Shown piece by piece: positions 27,971 to 37,464 of a stretch of 49,648 nt of DNA. Both the position numbers and the translations under genes were made by a program. The stretch comes from WRAI01 sp031549605. GTDB lineage: Bacteria; Bacillota; Clostridia; Oscillospirales; UBA929. The notes beneath the pieces are model-generated. The model did no database searches. It was not told the origin of the DNA and was given only the letters and a program-made list of their open reading frames with translations. How positions within the stretch are numbered: the first letter of the stretch is position 1; each line of letters begins with the position of its first letter. The stretch lies in contig JAVBPM010000062.1 of assembly GCA_031549605.1 (NCBI GenBank), positions 1-49,648 on the forward strand, written 5' to 3'.

Positions 27971-29086
27971 ATGAATGACCTTCATGGCCTGATTTTCGCC
28001 TATAATACCAATACGCGGCTGAAGGAGCTGACCGAGCACCGCACGGTGTCGTCAATTCCGTTTGGCGGCCGTTACCGCATTATCGACTTTATGCTGAGCA
28101 ACATGGTCAACGCCGGCGTTACCGATGTCGGCGTCATCATGCGCGACAGCTACCAATCGCTGCTGGATCATCTCGGCTCGGGCAAGGACTGGGATCTCGC
28201 GCGCAAGCGCGGCGGTCTGCGCCTGTTGCCGCCGTTTGGACTACCCAGCGTCCACGGCCCGGCCTTTTTCCGCGGCCAAATGGAGGCGTTGGCCTGCGTC
28301 AGCGACTATTTGTCACACATTCGCCAGGAGTACGTCTGCATCGCCAACGGCGACATTGTCGTCAATCTGCCGCTCGAGTCGGTGCTGGACCAGCACCTGC
28401 GCACGGGCGCCGACGTCACCTGCGTCTGCACGCCGCACCCCATCAGCGAGCCGGGCACAGCGACCTATGTCTCGCTGGGCAAGAGCAATATCGTGACCGA
28501 TGTTGTTGTCGGGCGTCCCGAGGTCAACAGCTATGAGACGCTGGGCGTGTATATCATGAGCAAGAAGTTTTTGGAGAGTGTGACGGCCTACTGCCACGGG
28601 CACAACCTCTACGACTTCGAGCGCGATGTGCTGCAGCGAATGCGTGACCAGATTACCATCTACGCCTTCCCGTTCGAGGGCTATGTCGCGCACTTGCAGT
28701 CAACGGCGCAATACTTCAAGCACAGCATGGATTTGCTGTCGCCCGAGGTGCGCAGCAGCCTGTTTTTGCGCAGTCGTCCGATTAAAACCAAGGTGCGCGA
28801 CGAGACGTCGGCCTACTACGGGCCCGACAGCTCCGTGTCCAACAGTGTGTTGGCCGACGGCTGCATTGTCGAGGGTACGGTGGAAAACAGCATCCTGTTC
28901 CGCGGCGTGCGCGTGGAGCAGGGCGCTGTGGTAAAGAACTCGATTTTGTTGCAGGATACCATGGTGTCGGCTGACGCACAGCTCAACTACGCCATCTGTG
29001 ACAAAAACGTCAACATCCACAAGGGTCGTATTTTGATGGGGCATGATTCCTACCCCATCGCCATCAGCAAGAACACGTCGGTCTAA
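27971..29086 (+). CDS. glgD: GlgD, non-catalytic partner subunit of ADP-glucose pyrophosphorylase
   Basis: 371 residues homologous to GlgC but with a degenerate nucleotide loop: the N-terminus reads DLHGLIFAYNTNTRLKELTE in place of AGGxGxRL, and IANGDIVVNLPLE replaces the catalytic SGDH. In Bacillota GlgC and GlgD form a heteromer in which GlgD raises activity (family knowledge). The nucleotidyltransferase-like domain is followed by a hexapeptide beta-helix. A strong GGAGG lies upstream of the ATG, and the gene sits between glgC and glgA. Confidence 0.93.
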   Translation: MNDLHGLIFAYNTNTRLKELTEHRTVSSIPFGGRYRIIDFMLSNMVNAGVTDVGVIMRDSYQSLLDHLGSGKDWDLARKRGGLRLLPPFGLPSVHGPAFFRGQMEALACVSDYLSHIRQEYVCIANGDIVVNLPLESVLDQHLRTGADVTCVCTPHPISEPGTATYVSLGKSNIVTDVVVGRPEVNSYETLGVYIMSKKFLESVTAYCHGHNLYDFERDVLQRMRDQITIYAFPFEGYVAHLQSTAQYFKHSMDLLSPEVRSSLFLRSRPIKTKVRDETSAYYGPDSSVSNSVLADGCIVEGTVENSILFRGVRVEQGAVVKNSILLQDTMVSADAQLNYAICDKNVNIHKGRILMGHDSYPIAISKNTSV

Positions 29087-29114
29087 CCCGGCGTGAGGAG
29101 AAAGGAGTTTCAAG

Positions 29115-30539
29115 ATGAACGTACTGTATGCAACCAGTGAAGCTGCTCCCTTTATCAAAACGGGCGGACTGGGCGATGTCAGCGGCGCGCTACCGAAGGA
29201 ACTGGTCAAGCAGGGTGTGCAGACACGCGTTATTCTTCCGCTCTACTCGGCCATAGGGCAGGAGTGGCGCGACAAAATGGTGTTCATCAAGTATATCTAT
29301 TTCAATCTGGCGTGGCGCAACCTTTACTGCGGCCTGTTTGAGCTGCAGCAGGATGGTGTCAGCTACTACTTTGTTGACAACGAGTACTACTTTAAGCGCC
29401 ACGAATTGTATGGCCACTATGACGACGGCGAGCGCTTTGCTTTTTTTGCCAAGGCGGTTGTGTCAGTGCTGCCCGATTTGGGCTGGACGCCCGACGTCAT
29501 CCACTGCAACGACTGGCAGACGGCGCTGGTGCCCATTTTCCTCAAGGCGGGCAACCCCATCTATCACGGCATCAAGACCGTCTTTACCATTCACAACATA
29601 GAATACCAAGGGCAGTATAACGCCGACATGTTTACCAGCGTGCTGGGACTGCCCGACTGGGCTTTCACCGGCGTGCTGGAATACAACGCCAACGTCAACC
29701 TGATGAAAGGCGCGATTGTCTGCTCTGACGCGGTGACCACGGTCAGCCCCACCTATTCGGAGGAGCTGCAGTATCCCTTCTACGCCCACGGGCTGGACGG
29801 ATTGCTGACGGCCAACCGGCACAAAATGTCGGGCATTCTCAACGGCATTGACACCGAGGTGTTCAATCCCGCCAAGGACACCAGCCTGTTCAAAAAATAC
29901 AGCCTGCGCACGCTGGCGCAAAAGGCGGTCAACAAGGCCGAGCTGCAAAAGCTGTTGGGGCTCAACCAGGATCCGGCTATTCCGCTGGTGGCGGTGATTA
30001 GCCGCCTGACTGCGCACAAGGGTCTGGATTTGGTCGCGGCCAAGCTGGATGAGATGATGGAGCTGGACATTCAGTTTGTCGTGCTGGGGCGCGGCGACTG
30101 GCATTATGAGCATATGTTTAACGCCGCGCAGGCGCGCTACCCCGGCCGGTTCTCGGCCAACATTCTCTACAACCCCACGCTGGCCAACCAGATTTACGCC
30201 GGCGCCGATTTGCTGATGATGCCGTCCAAGAGCGAGCCGTGCGGGTTGGCGCAGATGATTGCCATGGAGTATGGCACACTGCCGCTGGTGCGGGAAACGG
30301 GCGGTCTCAAGGACACCGTTATCCCCTACAACGCCGCGACCGGTGAGGGCAACGGTTTCTCATTTGCCAACTACTCGCCCGACGACCTGCTGCACGTGCT
30401 GCGCGGCGCCGTGGCGCTGTATAACGACAACCCCAAGGCGTGGAAGGCCATGCAGAAAGCCGGCATGACCACCGACTGGAGCTGGAAAAACGCCGCCAGC
30501 CACTACATAGAGCTTTATCAGAACATACTCAAAGCTTGA
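29115..30539 (+). CDS. glgA: Glycogen synthase GlgA (GT5, ADP-glucose-dependent)
   Basis: 474 residues, normal length. The ADP-glucose binding motif is KTGGLGDVSGALPKEL at residues 15-30; other GT5 landmarks are VIHCNDWQTALVP, TIHNIEYQGQY, ISRLTAHKGLDLV, LLMMPSKSEPCGLAQMIAME and ETGGLKDTV. AGGAG precedes the ATG. It extends alpha-1,4 chains that GlgB branches. Confidence 0.96.
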   Translation: MNVLYATSEAAPFIKTGGLGDVSGALPKELVKQGVQTRVILPLYSAIGQEWRDKMVFIKYIYFNLAWRNLYCGLFELQQDGVSYYFVDNEYYFKRHELYGHYDDGERFAFFAKAVVSVLPDLGWTPDVIHCNDWQTALVPIFLKAGNPIYHGIKTVFTIHNIEYQGQYNADMFTSVLGLPDWAFTGVLEYNANVNLMKGAIVCSDAVTTVSPTYSEELQYPFYAHGLDGLLTANRHKMSGILNGIDTEVFNPAKDTSLFKKYSLRTLAQKAVNKAELQKLLGLNQDPAIPLVAVISRLTAHKGLDLVAAKLDEMMELDIQFVVLGRGDWHYEHMFNAAQARYPGRFSANILYNPTLANQIYAGADLLMMPSKSEPCGLAQMIAMEYGTLPLVRETGGLKDTVIPYNAATGEGNGFSFANYSPDDLLHVLRGAVALYNDNPKAWKAMQKAGMTTDWSWKNAASHYIELYQNILKA

Positions 30540-30567
30540 CACCTGAAGTTAAAGGAGCATGCCCGTC

Positions 30568-33000
30568 ATGTCGAAAAAACAAGCGCGCCAACCACTGAAG
30601 GAACAGATTGCCGGTAAGGTTCACCGCCATTTTGGCCGTCAGCTGGAGGACGCCTCGAAAGAACAGATTTGGAAAGCCTGCGCGCTGGTGCTGCGCGACG
30701 AAATGAGCAACCGGCTCATTGCCGAGCAGGACCGCGTTGACCCCAAACGCGAGGTCCACTACCTGTCGCTGGAGTTTTTGATGGGTCGCTCGCTGAGCAA
30801 AAACGCCTACAACCTGGAGCTGCTCGACGAGCTGACCGACACGCTGAAAAGCCTTGGCTTTGAAGCGGCCGACCTCTTTGAGGTTGAGCCCGACGCCGGT
30901 CTGGGCAACGGCGGCTTAGGTCGTTTGGCCGCCTGCTACCTGGAGTCGATGACGACGCTGGGCATTCCGGCGACCGGCTACTCGCTGCAATACGAGTACG
31001 GCGTCTTTGCCCAGAAAATCATCAACGGTGAGCAGGTAGAACTGCCCGATTATTGGTTGGAGCAGGGCGAATCGTGGCTGATTCCCGCGATGGATGAGGT
31101 GCAGGAGGTTAAATTCGGCGGACGGGTTGTCGAAACGGCGGTCAACGACCGGCTGGTGTTCACGCTGGAGGACGCCACCTCGGTGCTGGCCGTGCCGAAG
31201 GATATGCTCATCTGCGGCTACAAGACCAATCACGTCAACACGCTGCGGCTGTGGGAGTCTCGCAGCCCGGTGTCAATCAATATGCAGCAGTTCTTCCGCG
31301 GCGAGCACGTCAAGGCACAGGAACAGGCCGCGATGGCCGGCGCGATTACCAAGCTGCTCTACCCCGAGGACAACAACTACGAGGGCAAGAGCCTGCGGCT
31401 GCGTCAGCAGTACTTCTTTGTCAGCGCCACGGTGCAGAGCATCTGCAAGCGCCACAAGGCGCAGTATAAGAGCCTGTCTAACTTCCACCGCAAGCACTTG
31501 ATTCACATCAACGACACCCACCCGACGCTGGTCATTCCCGAGCTGATGCGCATTTTCCTCGATGAGGAGGGCATGGATTGGGACACCGCCTGGTCGATTG
31601 TGACGCAGACGGTCGCTTATACCAACCACACCGTTATGGCCGAGGCGCTGGAGTGCTGGCCGCAGACGCTGGTTCAGCAGCTGATGCCGCGCATTTGGCA
31701 GATACTGTGTGAAATCAACGACCGTTATCTGGACAGCCTGCGCAACCGCTTTGGCAACGACCTTGACCGCCTGCGCGACATGGCCGTCATTTGGGACGGC
31801 ACGGTGCGCATGGCCAACCTGTGCGTCCACGCCTGTTTCTCGGTCAACGGCGTCAGCGCGCTGCATAGCGACATCCTCAAAGATCGCATCTTTAATTACG
31901 AGTACAACATCACCCCCAAGAAGTTCACCAACGTCACCAACGGCGTTGACCACCGCCGCTGGCTGGCGCAGATTAACCCCAAGCTGGACGGCCTTATTTC
32001 CGAATTGCTGAAAGACAGCAGCTATCTGCTGGACTACAACGACCTCAAGAGGTTGGACGCCTTTGCCGACAAGCCGGCCGTGCAAAAGAAGCTGGCGGCC
32101 ATCAAGTACGACAACAAGGTGCGGCTGAGCAACTATATCCAGCAGGCGCAGGGCATTGCCGTTGACCCGTCCGCGCTGTTTGACGTACAGGTCAAGCGCC
32201 TGCACGAGTACAAGCGCCAGCTGCTCAACGTGCTGCACATCCTGACGCTGTACCAATCGCTGCGCGACAACCCCGGCCAGACGATGCAGCCGCGCGTCTT
32301 CTTCTTTGGCGCCAAGGCGGCCAGCGGCTACTATGCCGCCAAGCGCATTATCAAGATGATTAACTCGCTGGCACACCAAATCAACAGCGACCCGCTGGTC
32401 AACGGCCGGCTCAAGGTCGTCTTTGTCGAGAACTACCGCGTCAGTCTGGCCGAGCTGATTATGCCGGCCGCCGAGCTGTCGGAGCAGATTTCCATTGCCG
32501 GCAAGGAGGCCAGCGGCACGGGCAACATGAAGTTTATGTTTAACGGCGCGTTGACCATCGGCACACTGGACGGCGCCAACGTCGAAATGCACGAGGCCGT
32601 CGGCGATGACAACTTCTTCTTGTTTGGTCTGCGCGCGCATGAGGTCGAGCGCATTCAGCGCGAGGGCAGCTACAACCCCAGCGCCATCTACCAGCACAAC
32701 GAGCCGCTGCGCCGCGTGCTGGACATGATGAGCCAGGGCTTCGACGACGGCGTGTCCTATGCCGACATCACGCAGTCGCTGCTGATTGGCACCTACGGCG
32801 TGCCCGACCCCTATATGCTACTGGCCGATTATGACAGCTATGTGGCCGCGCAGCAGCGCGTCAGCGACGCCTATGGCGACGCGGCGCACTGGAACGCCAT
32901 GAGCCTGCGCAACATCGCAGCGGCGCGGCGCTTCGCCTCCGACCGCAGCATCCGCGACTACGCCAAAGGCATCTGGAAGGTGCCGACACGCGAATTATAG
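30568..33000 (+). CDS. glgP: Glycogen/alpha-glucan phosphorylase GlgP
   Basis: 810 residues of GT35, releasing glucose-1-phosphate from glycogen with pyridoxal phosphate. Visible motifs include YLSLEFLMGRSLSKNAYNLE, DAGLGNGGLGRLAACYLES, HINDTHPTLVIPELMRI, VKRLHEYKRQLLNVLH, and the PLP lysine in SIAGKEASGTGNMKFMFNGA. Start ATG at 30568 lies 10 bases after AAAGGAG; the ATG three codons earlier is only one base from that site. It closes a biosynthesis-plus-breakdown glycogen operon. Confidence 0.96.
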   Translation: MSKKQARQPLKEQIAGKVHRHFGRQLEDASKEQIWKACALVLRDEMSNRLIAEQDRVDPKREVHYLSLEFLMGRSLSKNAYNLELLDELTDTLKSLGFEAADLFEVEPDAGLGNGGLGRLAACYLESMTTLGIPATGYSLQYEYGVFAQKIINGEQVELPDYWLEQGESWLIPAMDEVQEVKFGGRVVETAVNDRLVFTLEDATSVLAVPKDMLICGYKTNHVNTLRLWESRSPVSINMQQFFRGEHVKAQEQAAMAGAITKLLYPEDNNYEGKSLRLRQQYFFVSATVQSICKRHKAQYKSLSNFHRKHLIHINDTHPTLVIPELMRIFLDEEGMDWDTAWSIVTQTVAYTNHTVMAEALECWPQTLVQQLMPRIWQILCEINDRYLDSLRNRFGNDLDRLRDMAVIWDGTVRMANLCVHACFSVNGVSALHSDILKDRIFNYEYNITPKKFTNVTNGVDHRRWLAQINPKLDGLISELLKDSSYLLDYNDLKRLDAFADKPAVQKKLAAIKYDNKVRLSNYIQQAQGIAVDPSALFDVQVKRLHEYKRQLLNVLHILTLYQSLRDNPGQTMQPRVFFFGAKAASGYYAAKRIIKMINSLAHQINSDPLVNGRLKVVFVENYRVSLAELIMPAAELSEQISIAGKEASGTGNMKFMFNGALTIGTLDGANVEMHEAVGDDNFFLFGLRAHEVERIQREGSYNPSAIYQHNEPLRRVLDMMSQGFDDGVSYADITQSLLIGTYGVPDPYMLLADYDSYVAAQQRVSDAYGDAAHWNAMSLRNIAAARRFASDRSIRDYAKGIWKVPTREL

Positions 33001-33020
33001 TACGCACCGCGCTTCAAATC

Positions 33021-33050
33021 GACAAGCCATGACGACTGTCATGGCTTGTT
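33021..33050 (+). terminator. Hairpin at the end of the glycogen operon
   Basis: A 13-pair stem (33021-33033 with 33038-33050, the outermost pair G-U) with loop GACT. The downstream T-run is short, so it may be a partial terminator or a 3'-end stabiliser before the ECF gene. Confidence 0.5.
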
Positions 33051-33072
33051 TATCAAGAAAGGACAACCCTCT

Positions 33073-33609
33073 ATGACAGCTACAAAAGTGTATTCTTCCA
33101 AAAAGCTGGTCACGGCCGCCACCTGTCTCGCGCTGGGCGTACTGCTGCCGATCATTTTTCACAGTGTGCCCGGCTTTGGGCCCACCTTTTTGCCCATGCA
33201 CCTACCTGTTCTACTGTGCGGCATGCTGACCAACTGGCAGTTGGGGCTGCTGTGCGGCGTGGCGACACCGCTGCTGTCATCGCTGATGACAGGTATGCCG
33301 CCGTTTCCCGTCATTGGGCTGCCGATGTGCTTTGAATTGGCGACCTACGGCATTGTGATTGCGCTGCTGGTTAAGCGCAACGCGCAGCTGGCGCTGGTAT
33401 CGGCCATGGTGGCCGGTCGTGTGGTGTCGGCGTTGGCGCAGCTGTTAATCTGGGGTTTGGGCGGCAAAGCCTTTGCCCTGCCCGCCTTTTTAACCGCCTC
33501 GTTTGTCACGGCGCTGCCCGGCATTGCCATTCAGCTGGCGCTGCTGCCGCTGTTGTATGCCGCGTTGGCCAAGAGCGGTTTGCTGGAGGATAAAAACCAT
33601 GGTGCTTGA
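33073..33609 (+). CDS. ECF transporter S component (vitamin or small-molecule uptake)
   Basis: 178 residues with about five to six hydrophobic helices and an N-terminal SSKKLVTAATCLALGVLLP followed by FLPMHLPVLLCGMLTNW, a layout typical of substrate-binding S components of energy-coupling factor transporters. No shared EcfA/T genes are in the window, so it presumably uses a module encoded elsewhere. Substrate is not identifiable. I chose ATG 33073 with AAAGGA upstream; it overlaps rmuC by 11 bp. Confidence 0.75.
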   Translation: MTATKVYSSKKLVTAATCLALGVLLPIIFHSVPGFGPTFLPMHLPVLLCGMLTNWQLGLLCGVATPLLSSLMTGMPPFPVIGLPMCFELATYGIVIALLVKRNAQLALVSAMVAGRVVSALAQLLIWGLGGKAFALPAFLTASFVTALPGIAIQLALLPLLYAALAKSGLLEDKNHGA

Positions 33610-34852
33610 TATTTTAGCCGTTGTTCTGGCTGCGTTGGCGCTGGTCGTGGGTGTTGTCGTGCTGCTCCGGCTGTCGAAGCTGGGCGCCGCCGACAAGCTG
33701 CAAGTCGACTTTGACCGGCTGCAACACAATGTGCAGCTGGCCATTGAGGCGTCGGACAGCGCGCAGGCACGGCTGCTGCAGGCCATGACGCAGGCGCATG
33801 GCGACCGGCTGGACGACGTCAACCGCACGCTGTCCAACCGGCTGCGTGAGTTTAGCGAGCAGGCCCACAATGCCAATGTCGAGGGCGCGCAGCGGCTGGA
33901 GACAATCCGAACCGCCGTCGAGCAGCGGCTGACGGCCATTCAGACCGACAACGCGCTGAAGCTGGAACAGATGCGCGCCACCGTCGACGAAAAGCTGCAG
34001 GCGACGCTGGAAACGCGCATAGCGCAATCGTTTAAGAGCGTCAGCGAGCAGCTGGAGCAGGTGTACAAGGGCTTGGGCGAGATGCAGTCGCTGGCCACCG
34101 GCGTCGGTGACTTGAAAAAGCTGCTGAGTGGCAGCAAGACGCGAGGCATCTTGGGCGAGCAGCAGCTGTCGGCTATTCTCGAGCAGATTATGGCGCCCGA
34201 CCAGTATCAGGAAAATGTCGCTACTACGGGCACGACCGAGCGCGTTGAGTTTGCCATTAAGCTGCCGGGCGACGACGAGTCGCCGGTGTGGCTGCCCATC
34301 GACGCCAAATTCCCCATCGACCCCTACAACCGCCTGCTGGACGCCTACGAAAATGGCACCGAGACGACGGCGGCGGCCAACGAGCTGAAAAGCATGATTA
34401 AGCAGGCGGCCAAAAGCATCCGGGACAAGTACTTACAACCGCCCGCCACCACCGATTTCGGCATCATGTTTTTGCCGACCGAGGGGCTGTACGCCGAGGT
34501 GCTGCGGCTGGACATCACTGCCGAGCTGCAGTCGGTCTACAAGGTCATTGTGGCCGGCCCGACGACGATGGCGGCGCTGCTGAACAGCCTGCAAATGGGC
34601 TTCCGCACGTTGGCCATTCAAAAGCGGTCAAGCGAGGTGTGGCAGGTGCTGAACAACGTCAAAACCGAGTTTGGCAAGTTCAACGACGTGCTGATGAAGG
34701 CGCAGGATCGCCTGCGTATGACCAGCGAGTCTCTTGAATCGTTGGTGGGCACGCGCAGCCGCGCCATCGAACGCAGTCTGCGCAACATTGAAAAGTTGCC
34801 CGATGAGCAAACATCGCTGGATTTCCTGGCGCTGGAGGACGGCAAGGCGTAG
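33599..34852 (+). CDS. rmuC: RmuC-family DNA recombination protein
   Basis: 417 residues: an N-terminal membrane helix (ILAVVLAALALVVGVVVLL), a long coiled coil (about 30-170), then the RmuC nuclease-like domain (SKTRGILGEQQLSAILEQI, VWLPIDAKFPIDPYNRLL, FGIMFLPTEGLYAEVL, VAGPTTMAALLNSLQMGFRT). RmuC limits inversions at short inverted repeats in E. coli (family knowledge). Start ATG 33599 overlaps the ECF gene, suggesting coupling, with GAGGA upstream. Confidence 0.92.
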   Translation: MVLDILAVVLAALALVVGVVVLLRLSKLGAADKLQVDFDRLQHNVQLAIEASDSAQARLLQAMTQAHGDRLDDVNRTLSNRLREFSEQAHNANVEGAQRLETIRTAVEQRLTAIQTDNALKLEQMRATVDEKLQATLETRIAQSFKSVSEQLEQVYKGLGEMQSLATGVGDLKKLLSGSKTRGILGEQQLSAILEQIMAPDQYQENVATTGTTERVEFAIKLPGDDESPVWLPIDAKFPIDPYNRLLDAYENGTETTAAANELKSMIKQAAKSIRDKYLQPPATTDFGIMFLPTEGLYAEVLRLDITAELQSVYKVIVAGPTTMAALLNSLQMGFRTLAIQKRSSEVWQVLNNVKTEFGKFNDVLMKAQDRLRMTSESLESLVGTRSRAIERSLRNIEKLPDEQTSLDFLALEDGKA

Positions 34853-34908
34853 CGTGGCCGCAGCGCCTCAATCATAACAGCGTTCTGTTTCCCACTATAG
34901 TATCCCAG

Positions 34909-34950
34909 CACGGTCGGCCGGTTTGGCTGACCGTGTTTGTGGTTGTCATT
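34909..34950 (+). terminator. Terminator after rmuC
   Basis: An 11-bp stem (34909-34919 with 34925-34935, one G-U) with a 5-base loop is followed by TTTGTGGTTGTC and then a longer T-run. Confidence 0.65.
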
Positions 34951-34958
34951 GTTTTTTC

Positions 34959-34987
34959 TTGACCCCGCCGCCACTTTGTGCTATTCT
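34959..34987 (+). promoter_or_regulatory. Promoter of the metal ABC importer operon
   Basis: TTGACC (34959-34964), 17-base spacer, TATTCT (34982-34987). The last base of the -10 is the first base of the Fur-family palindrome. Confidence 0.75.
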
Positions 34988-35009
34988 TTTTGAGAACGGT
35001 TCTCAAAAA
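34987..35009. promoter_or_regulatory. Fur-family (Zur-like) operator
   Basis: A perfect 11-1-11 palindrome with half-site TTTTTGAGAAC, directly after the -10 box and before the importer genes. A repressor bound here would block transcription, as expected for metal-replete repression. Which Fur-family member (Zur, Fur or other) binds is inference from the operon. Confidence 0.75.
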
Positions 35010-35027
35010 CACACAAAGAGGTTGCAT

Positions 35028-35924
35028 ATGAAGAAATCTGTCGTTTTATTGCTGGTGGCGCTGTTGCTGCTTTCTGCCTGCGGGACGGCGCCTGTTGCGT
35101 CGAGTAACACGGGCAAGCCGCGCATTGTCGCCAGTTGTTTTGTCGCCTATGATTTGGTGCGCGCGCTGGCGGGCGGTGCCGTTGAGGTGTCGCTGCTGAT
35201 GCCGCCGGGCGTCGACAGCCACCATTTTGACCCGTCGCTGCAAGACATTGCCGGCATTGAATCGGCTGACCTCTTTGTCTACATCGGCGAGGCCAGCGAG
35301 CCGTGGGTGGTCAAGCTGCTGCCGTCATTAGGCGGGGATGTTGAGCGACTGGCGCTTGACAACGGCATTTCGCTGTCGGTCACCGATCAGCTGGGCACGC
35401 GCGACGACGCGCACATCTGGCTCAACCCGCAGAATGCCATGACCATGATTGCCACACTGAGCGGTCAGCTCAGTCTACTGTGCGATGATGGTGCCGCCGT
35501 CAACAAGGCTGCCGCCGATTTAAGCGCGCGGTTTTCTGATTTGGATAATCGATTGCGGGCGCTGGCCGTCACACAGAGCAAGCCGCTGGTATTTGGCTGT
35601 CACTACGCCGCCGCACATTTGATGACGCACTACGGGCTGCAGGTCATTACCGTGTATGACAGCTGCGAGGAGGAGTCCGACCCCAGCGCACAGGCCCTGC
35701 TGGAGGCGGTGCAGGCCGTGAAAAGCCAAGGCCTTGGTGTCGTTTACGGCGAGGAGAACAGCCAGAATAAGGTGGCGCGCTCGATGGCCGACGAAACGGG
35801 CGCGCAGCTGCTTATTTTCTACGCCGCGCACACGGTGACCGCGCAGCAGCTGGACGACGGCGTTAGCCTGCTGTCGCTGATGGAGCTTAACTACCAAAAC
35901 ATGAAAGCCGGGTTGGACTCATGA
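35028..35924 (+). CDS. Metal (zinc/manganese) ABC transporter substrate-binding lipoprotein
   Basis: 298 residues. A lipoprotein signal (VVLLLVALLLLSAC) places it on the outer face of the membrane. The fold is of the ZnuA/cluster 9 type: VASCFVAYDLVRALAG, the metal His in PGVDSHHFDPSLQDI, DAHIWLNPQNAMTM with a second His, FGCHYAAAHLMTHYGL with a third, and an acidic residue in VVYGEENSQNK. There is no His-rich loop. ATG 35028 has AGAGG upstream. The stop overlaps the ATPase gene (ATGA). Confidence 0.88.
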   Translation: MKKSVVLLLVALLLLSACGTAPVASSNTGKPRIVASCFVAYDLVRALAGGAVEVSLLMPPGVDSHHFDPSLQDIAGIESADLFVYIGEASEPWVVKLLPSLGGDVERLALDNGISLSVTDQLGTRDDAHIWLNPQNAMTMIATLSGQLSLLCDDGAAVNKAAADLSARFSDLDNRLRALAVTQSKPLVFGCHYAAAHLMTHYGLQVITVYDSCEEESDPSAQALLEAVQAVKSQGLGVVYGEENSQNKVARSMADETGAQLLIFYAAHTVTAQQLDDGVSLLSLMELNYQNMKAGLDS

Positions 35925-36592
35925 GCCTGTGCAGTTTGCGCGGGGTCGGTATTCGCTACGGCGCGCGGCAGGTGCTGAACGACGTTAGCTTTGCCATTGA
36001 CGAGGGCGAGCTGGTGTGCCTGGTGGGCGACAACGGCACGGGCAAGAGCTCGCTGCTCAAGGCCATTGTCGGCCTGTTGCCGTTTGACGGTGCTATTGAT
36101 TTGGCTGCGCCGCGCACACAGGTGGCGTATTTATCGCAGCTGAATGACGCCGCCAAGGATTTTCCCGCGACGGTCTATGAGGTCGTGCACAGCGGGCGTC
36201 AAACGCCGGGCCGACTCTTTTGCCAACACACTGACCACGAACAGGTGGACGCCGCCATTCGGCAGCTGGGCATTGAAGACATCGTCTCGCGCCCGGTCAG
36301 CCAGCTGTCGGGCGGGCAACTGCAGCGTGTGCGGCTGGCGCGCGCGCTGTGTGCCCAGCCACGCCTGTTGGTGCTGGACGAGCCGACGGCCAGCCTTGAC
36401 GCGTCGGCGGCCGACGAGCTGAACGCGCTACTGCTGCACTGCAACCGCGAGCAGCACATGACCATTCTGATGGCGACACACGACCACGCCCAACTGCAAC
36501 TGCTGGCGACGCGCGTTGTTGCCGTCGACGGTGGGCTGCGTTTTGACGGCTGTGCCGACGATTGGCAGTCGCAAGGGCGGTGGTCGGTATGA
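35921..36592 (+). CDS. znuC: Metal ABC transporter ATP-binding protein (ZnuC-like)
   Basis: 223 residues with Walker A (GDNGTGKSSLL), the ABC signature LSGGQLQRVRLARAL, Walker B (RLLVLDEPTASLD) and the switch His in MATHDH. It energises import with the permease encoded next. It overlaps both neighbours by ATGA, so the three genes are translationally coupled behind the Fur-box promoter. Confidence 0.88.
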   Translation: MSLCSLRGVGIRYGARQVLNDVSFAIDEGELVCLVGDNGTGKSSLLKAIVGLLPFDGAIDLAAPRTQVAYLSQLNDAAKDFPATVYEVVHSGRQTPGRLFCQHTDHEQVDAAIRQLGIEDIVSRPVSQLSGGQLQRVRLARALCAQPRLLVLDEPTASLDASAADELNALLLHCNREQHMTILMATHDHAQLQLLATRVVAVDGGLRFDGCADDWQSQGRWSV

Positions 36593-37416
36593 GTACGCTG
36601 TGGCAGCTGCTGCAAACGCAGTTCGCGCAGCGGGCGCTACTGGTTGGTGCCGCCGTGTCGGTGTGTGCCGCCGTGCTGGGCGTCATTTTGGTGCTGCGCA
36701 AGTTGACCATGATTGGTCACGCGCTGGGCGATGTCGGTTTCTTCGGCACAACGCTGGTTATGGCGCTGGGCTGGTCGGGTAATCCCCTGCTGGCTACGAT
36801 TGCCCCGATGGTCATTGTCGTCATCGGCTCGTTTGTCATTATGTGGTTGAGTCAGAAAAACAACAGCGGCGACGTGGTGATAGGCATGGCGGCCACCGGC
36901 GCGCTGGCGCTGGGCATCATGCTGACGGCGCTGTCACAGGGCATGAACTCCGACTTGCTCAACACGCTGTTTGGCTCTATACTCTCCTTGTCGGCCACCG
37001 ATATGACCGTGGCGCTGGTGCTGTCGTTTGTGGTGCTGCTGGGTTTTGTGCTGTGCTACAACCGGTTTTTCATCATGACCTACGACGCCGATTTTGCCAA
37101 GACGCGCGGTCTGTCGGTGTCATGGTACAACGGCCTGTTCTCGCTGATGGCGGCGCTGGTTGTCAGTGTTGGCATGCGCATGATGGGCTCGTTGCTCATC
37201 TCCTGTTTGATTATTTTTCCCGCTATCTCTGCCCGGCTGTGGGTCAAGAGCTTTCGCGGGCTGGTGGTGCTGGCGGCCGTGCTGTCGCTGGTCTGCTTTA
37301 TCATCGGCTTTGTGCTGACGGCGCTGACGCGCATCCCCACCGGCAGCGGCATTGTCGGCGCGCACATTGTCGTTTGGGTGGTCAGTCTGTGTTGTCGGCG
37401 GCTGCGTCGAGGCTGA
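36589..37416 (+). CDS. znuB: Metal ABC transporter permease (ZnuB-like)
   Basis: 275 residues with about eight helices, of the ABC-3 family: QRALLVGAAVSVCAAVLGVILVLRK-type start (seen at about residues 11-34), LTMIGHALGDVGFFG (matching the family's S-H-A-x-x-G segment), GDVVIGMAATGALALGIML and GSLLISCLIIFPAISARLW. I chose ATG 36589, overlapping the znuC stop; an upstream ATG nine codons earlier lies inside znuC. Confidence 0.88.
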   Translation: MSTLWQLLQTQFAQRALLVGAAVSVCAAVLGVILVLRKLTMIGHALGDVGFFGTTLVMALGWSGNPLLATIAPMVIVVIGSFVIMWLSQKNNSGDVVIGMAATGALALGIMLTALSQGMNSDLLNTLFGSILSLSATDMTVALVLSFVVLLGFVLCYNRFFIMTYDADFAKTRGLSVSWYNGLFSLMAALVVSVGMRMMGSLLISCLIIFPAISARLWVKSFRGLVVLAAVLSLVCFIIGFVLTALTRIPTGSGIVGAHIVVWVVSLCCRRLRRG

Positions 37417-37417
37417 C

Positions 37418-37446
37418 TTGCCCGAATGCGGCCAAACTGGTATAAT
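37418..37446 (+). promoter_or_regulatory. Promoter for the lipid kinase gene
   Basis: TTGCCC (37418-37423), 17-base spacer, consensus TATAAT (37441-37446), 18 bases before the ATG. Confidence 0.8.
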
Positions 37447-37464
37447 GGGTTGTGAGGTGATTTT

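Noticed and set aside
31273..32697. 474-codon open frame antisense to glgP
   Set aside because: Same composition effect; glgP on the other strand is intact with its catalytic motifs.
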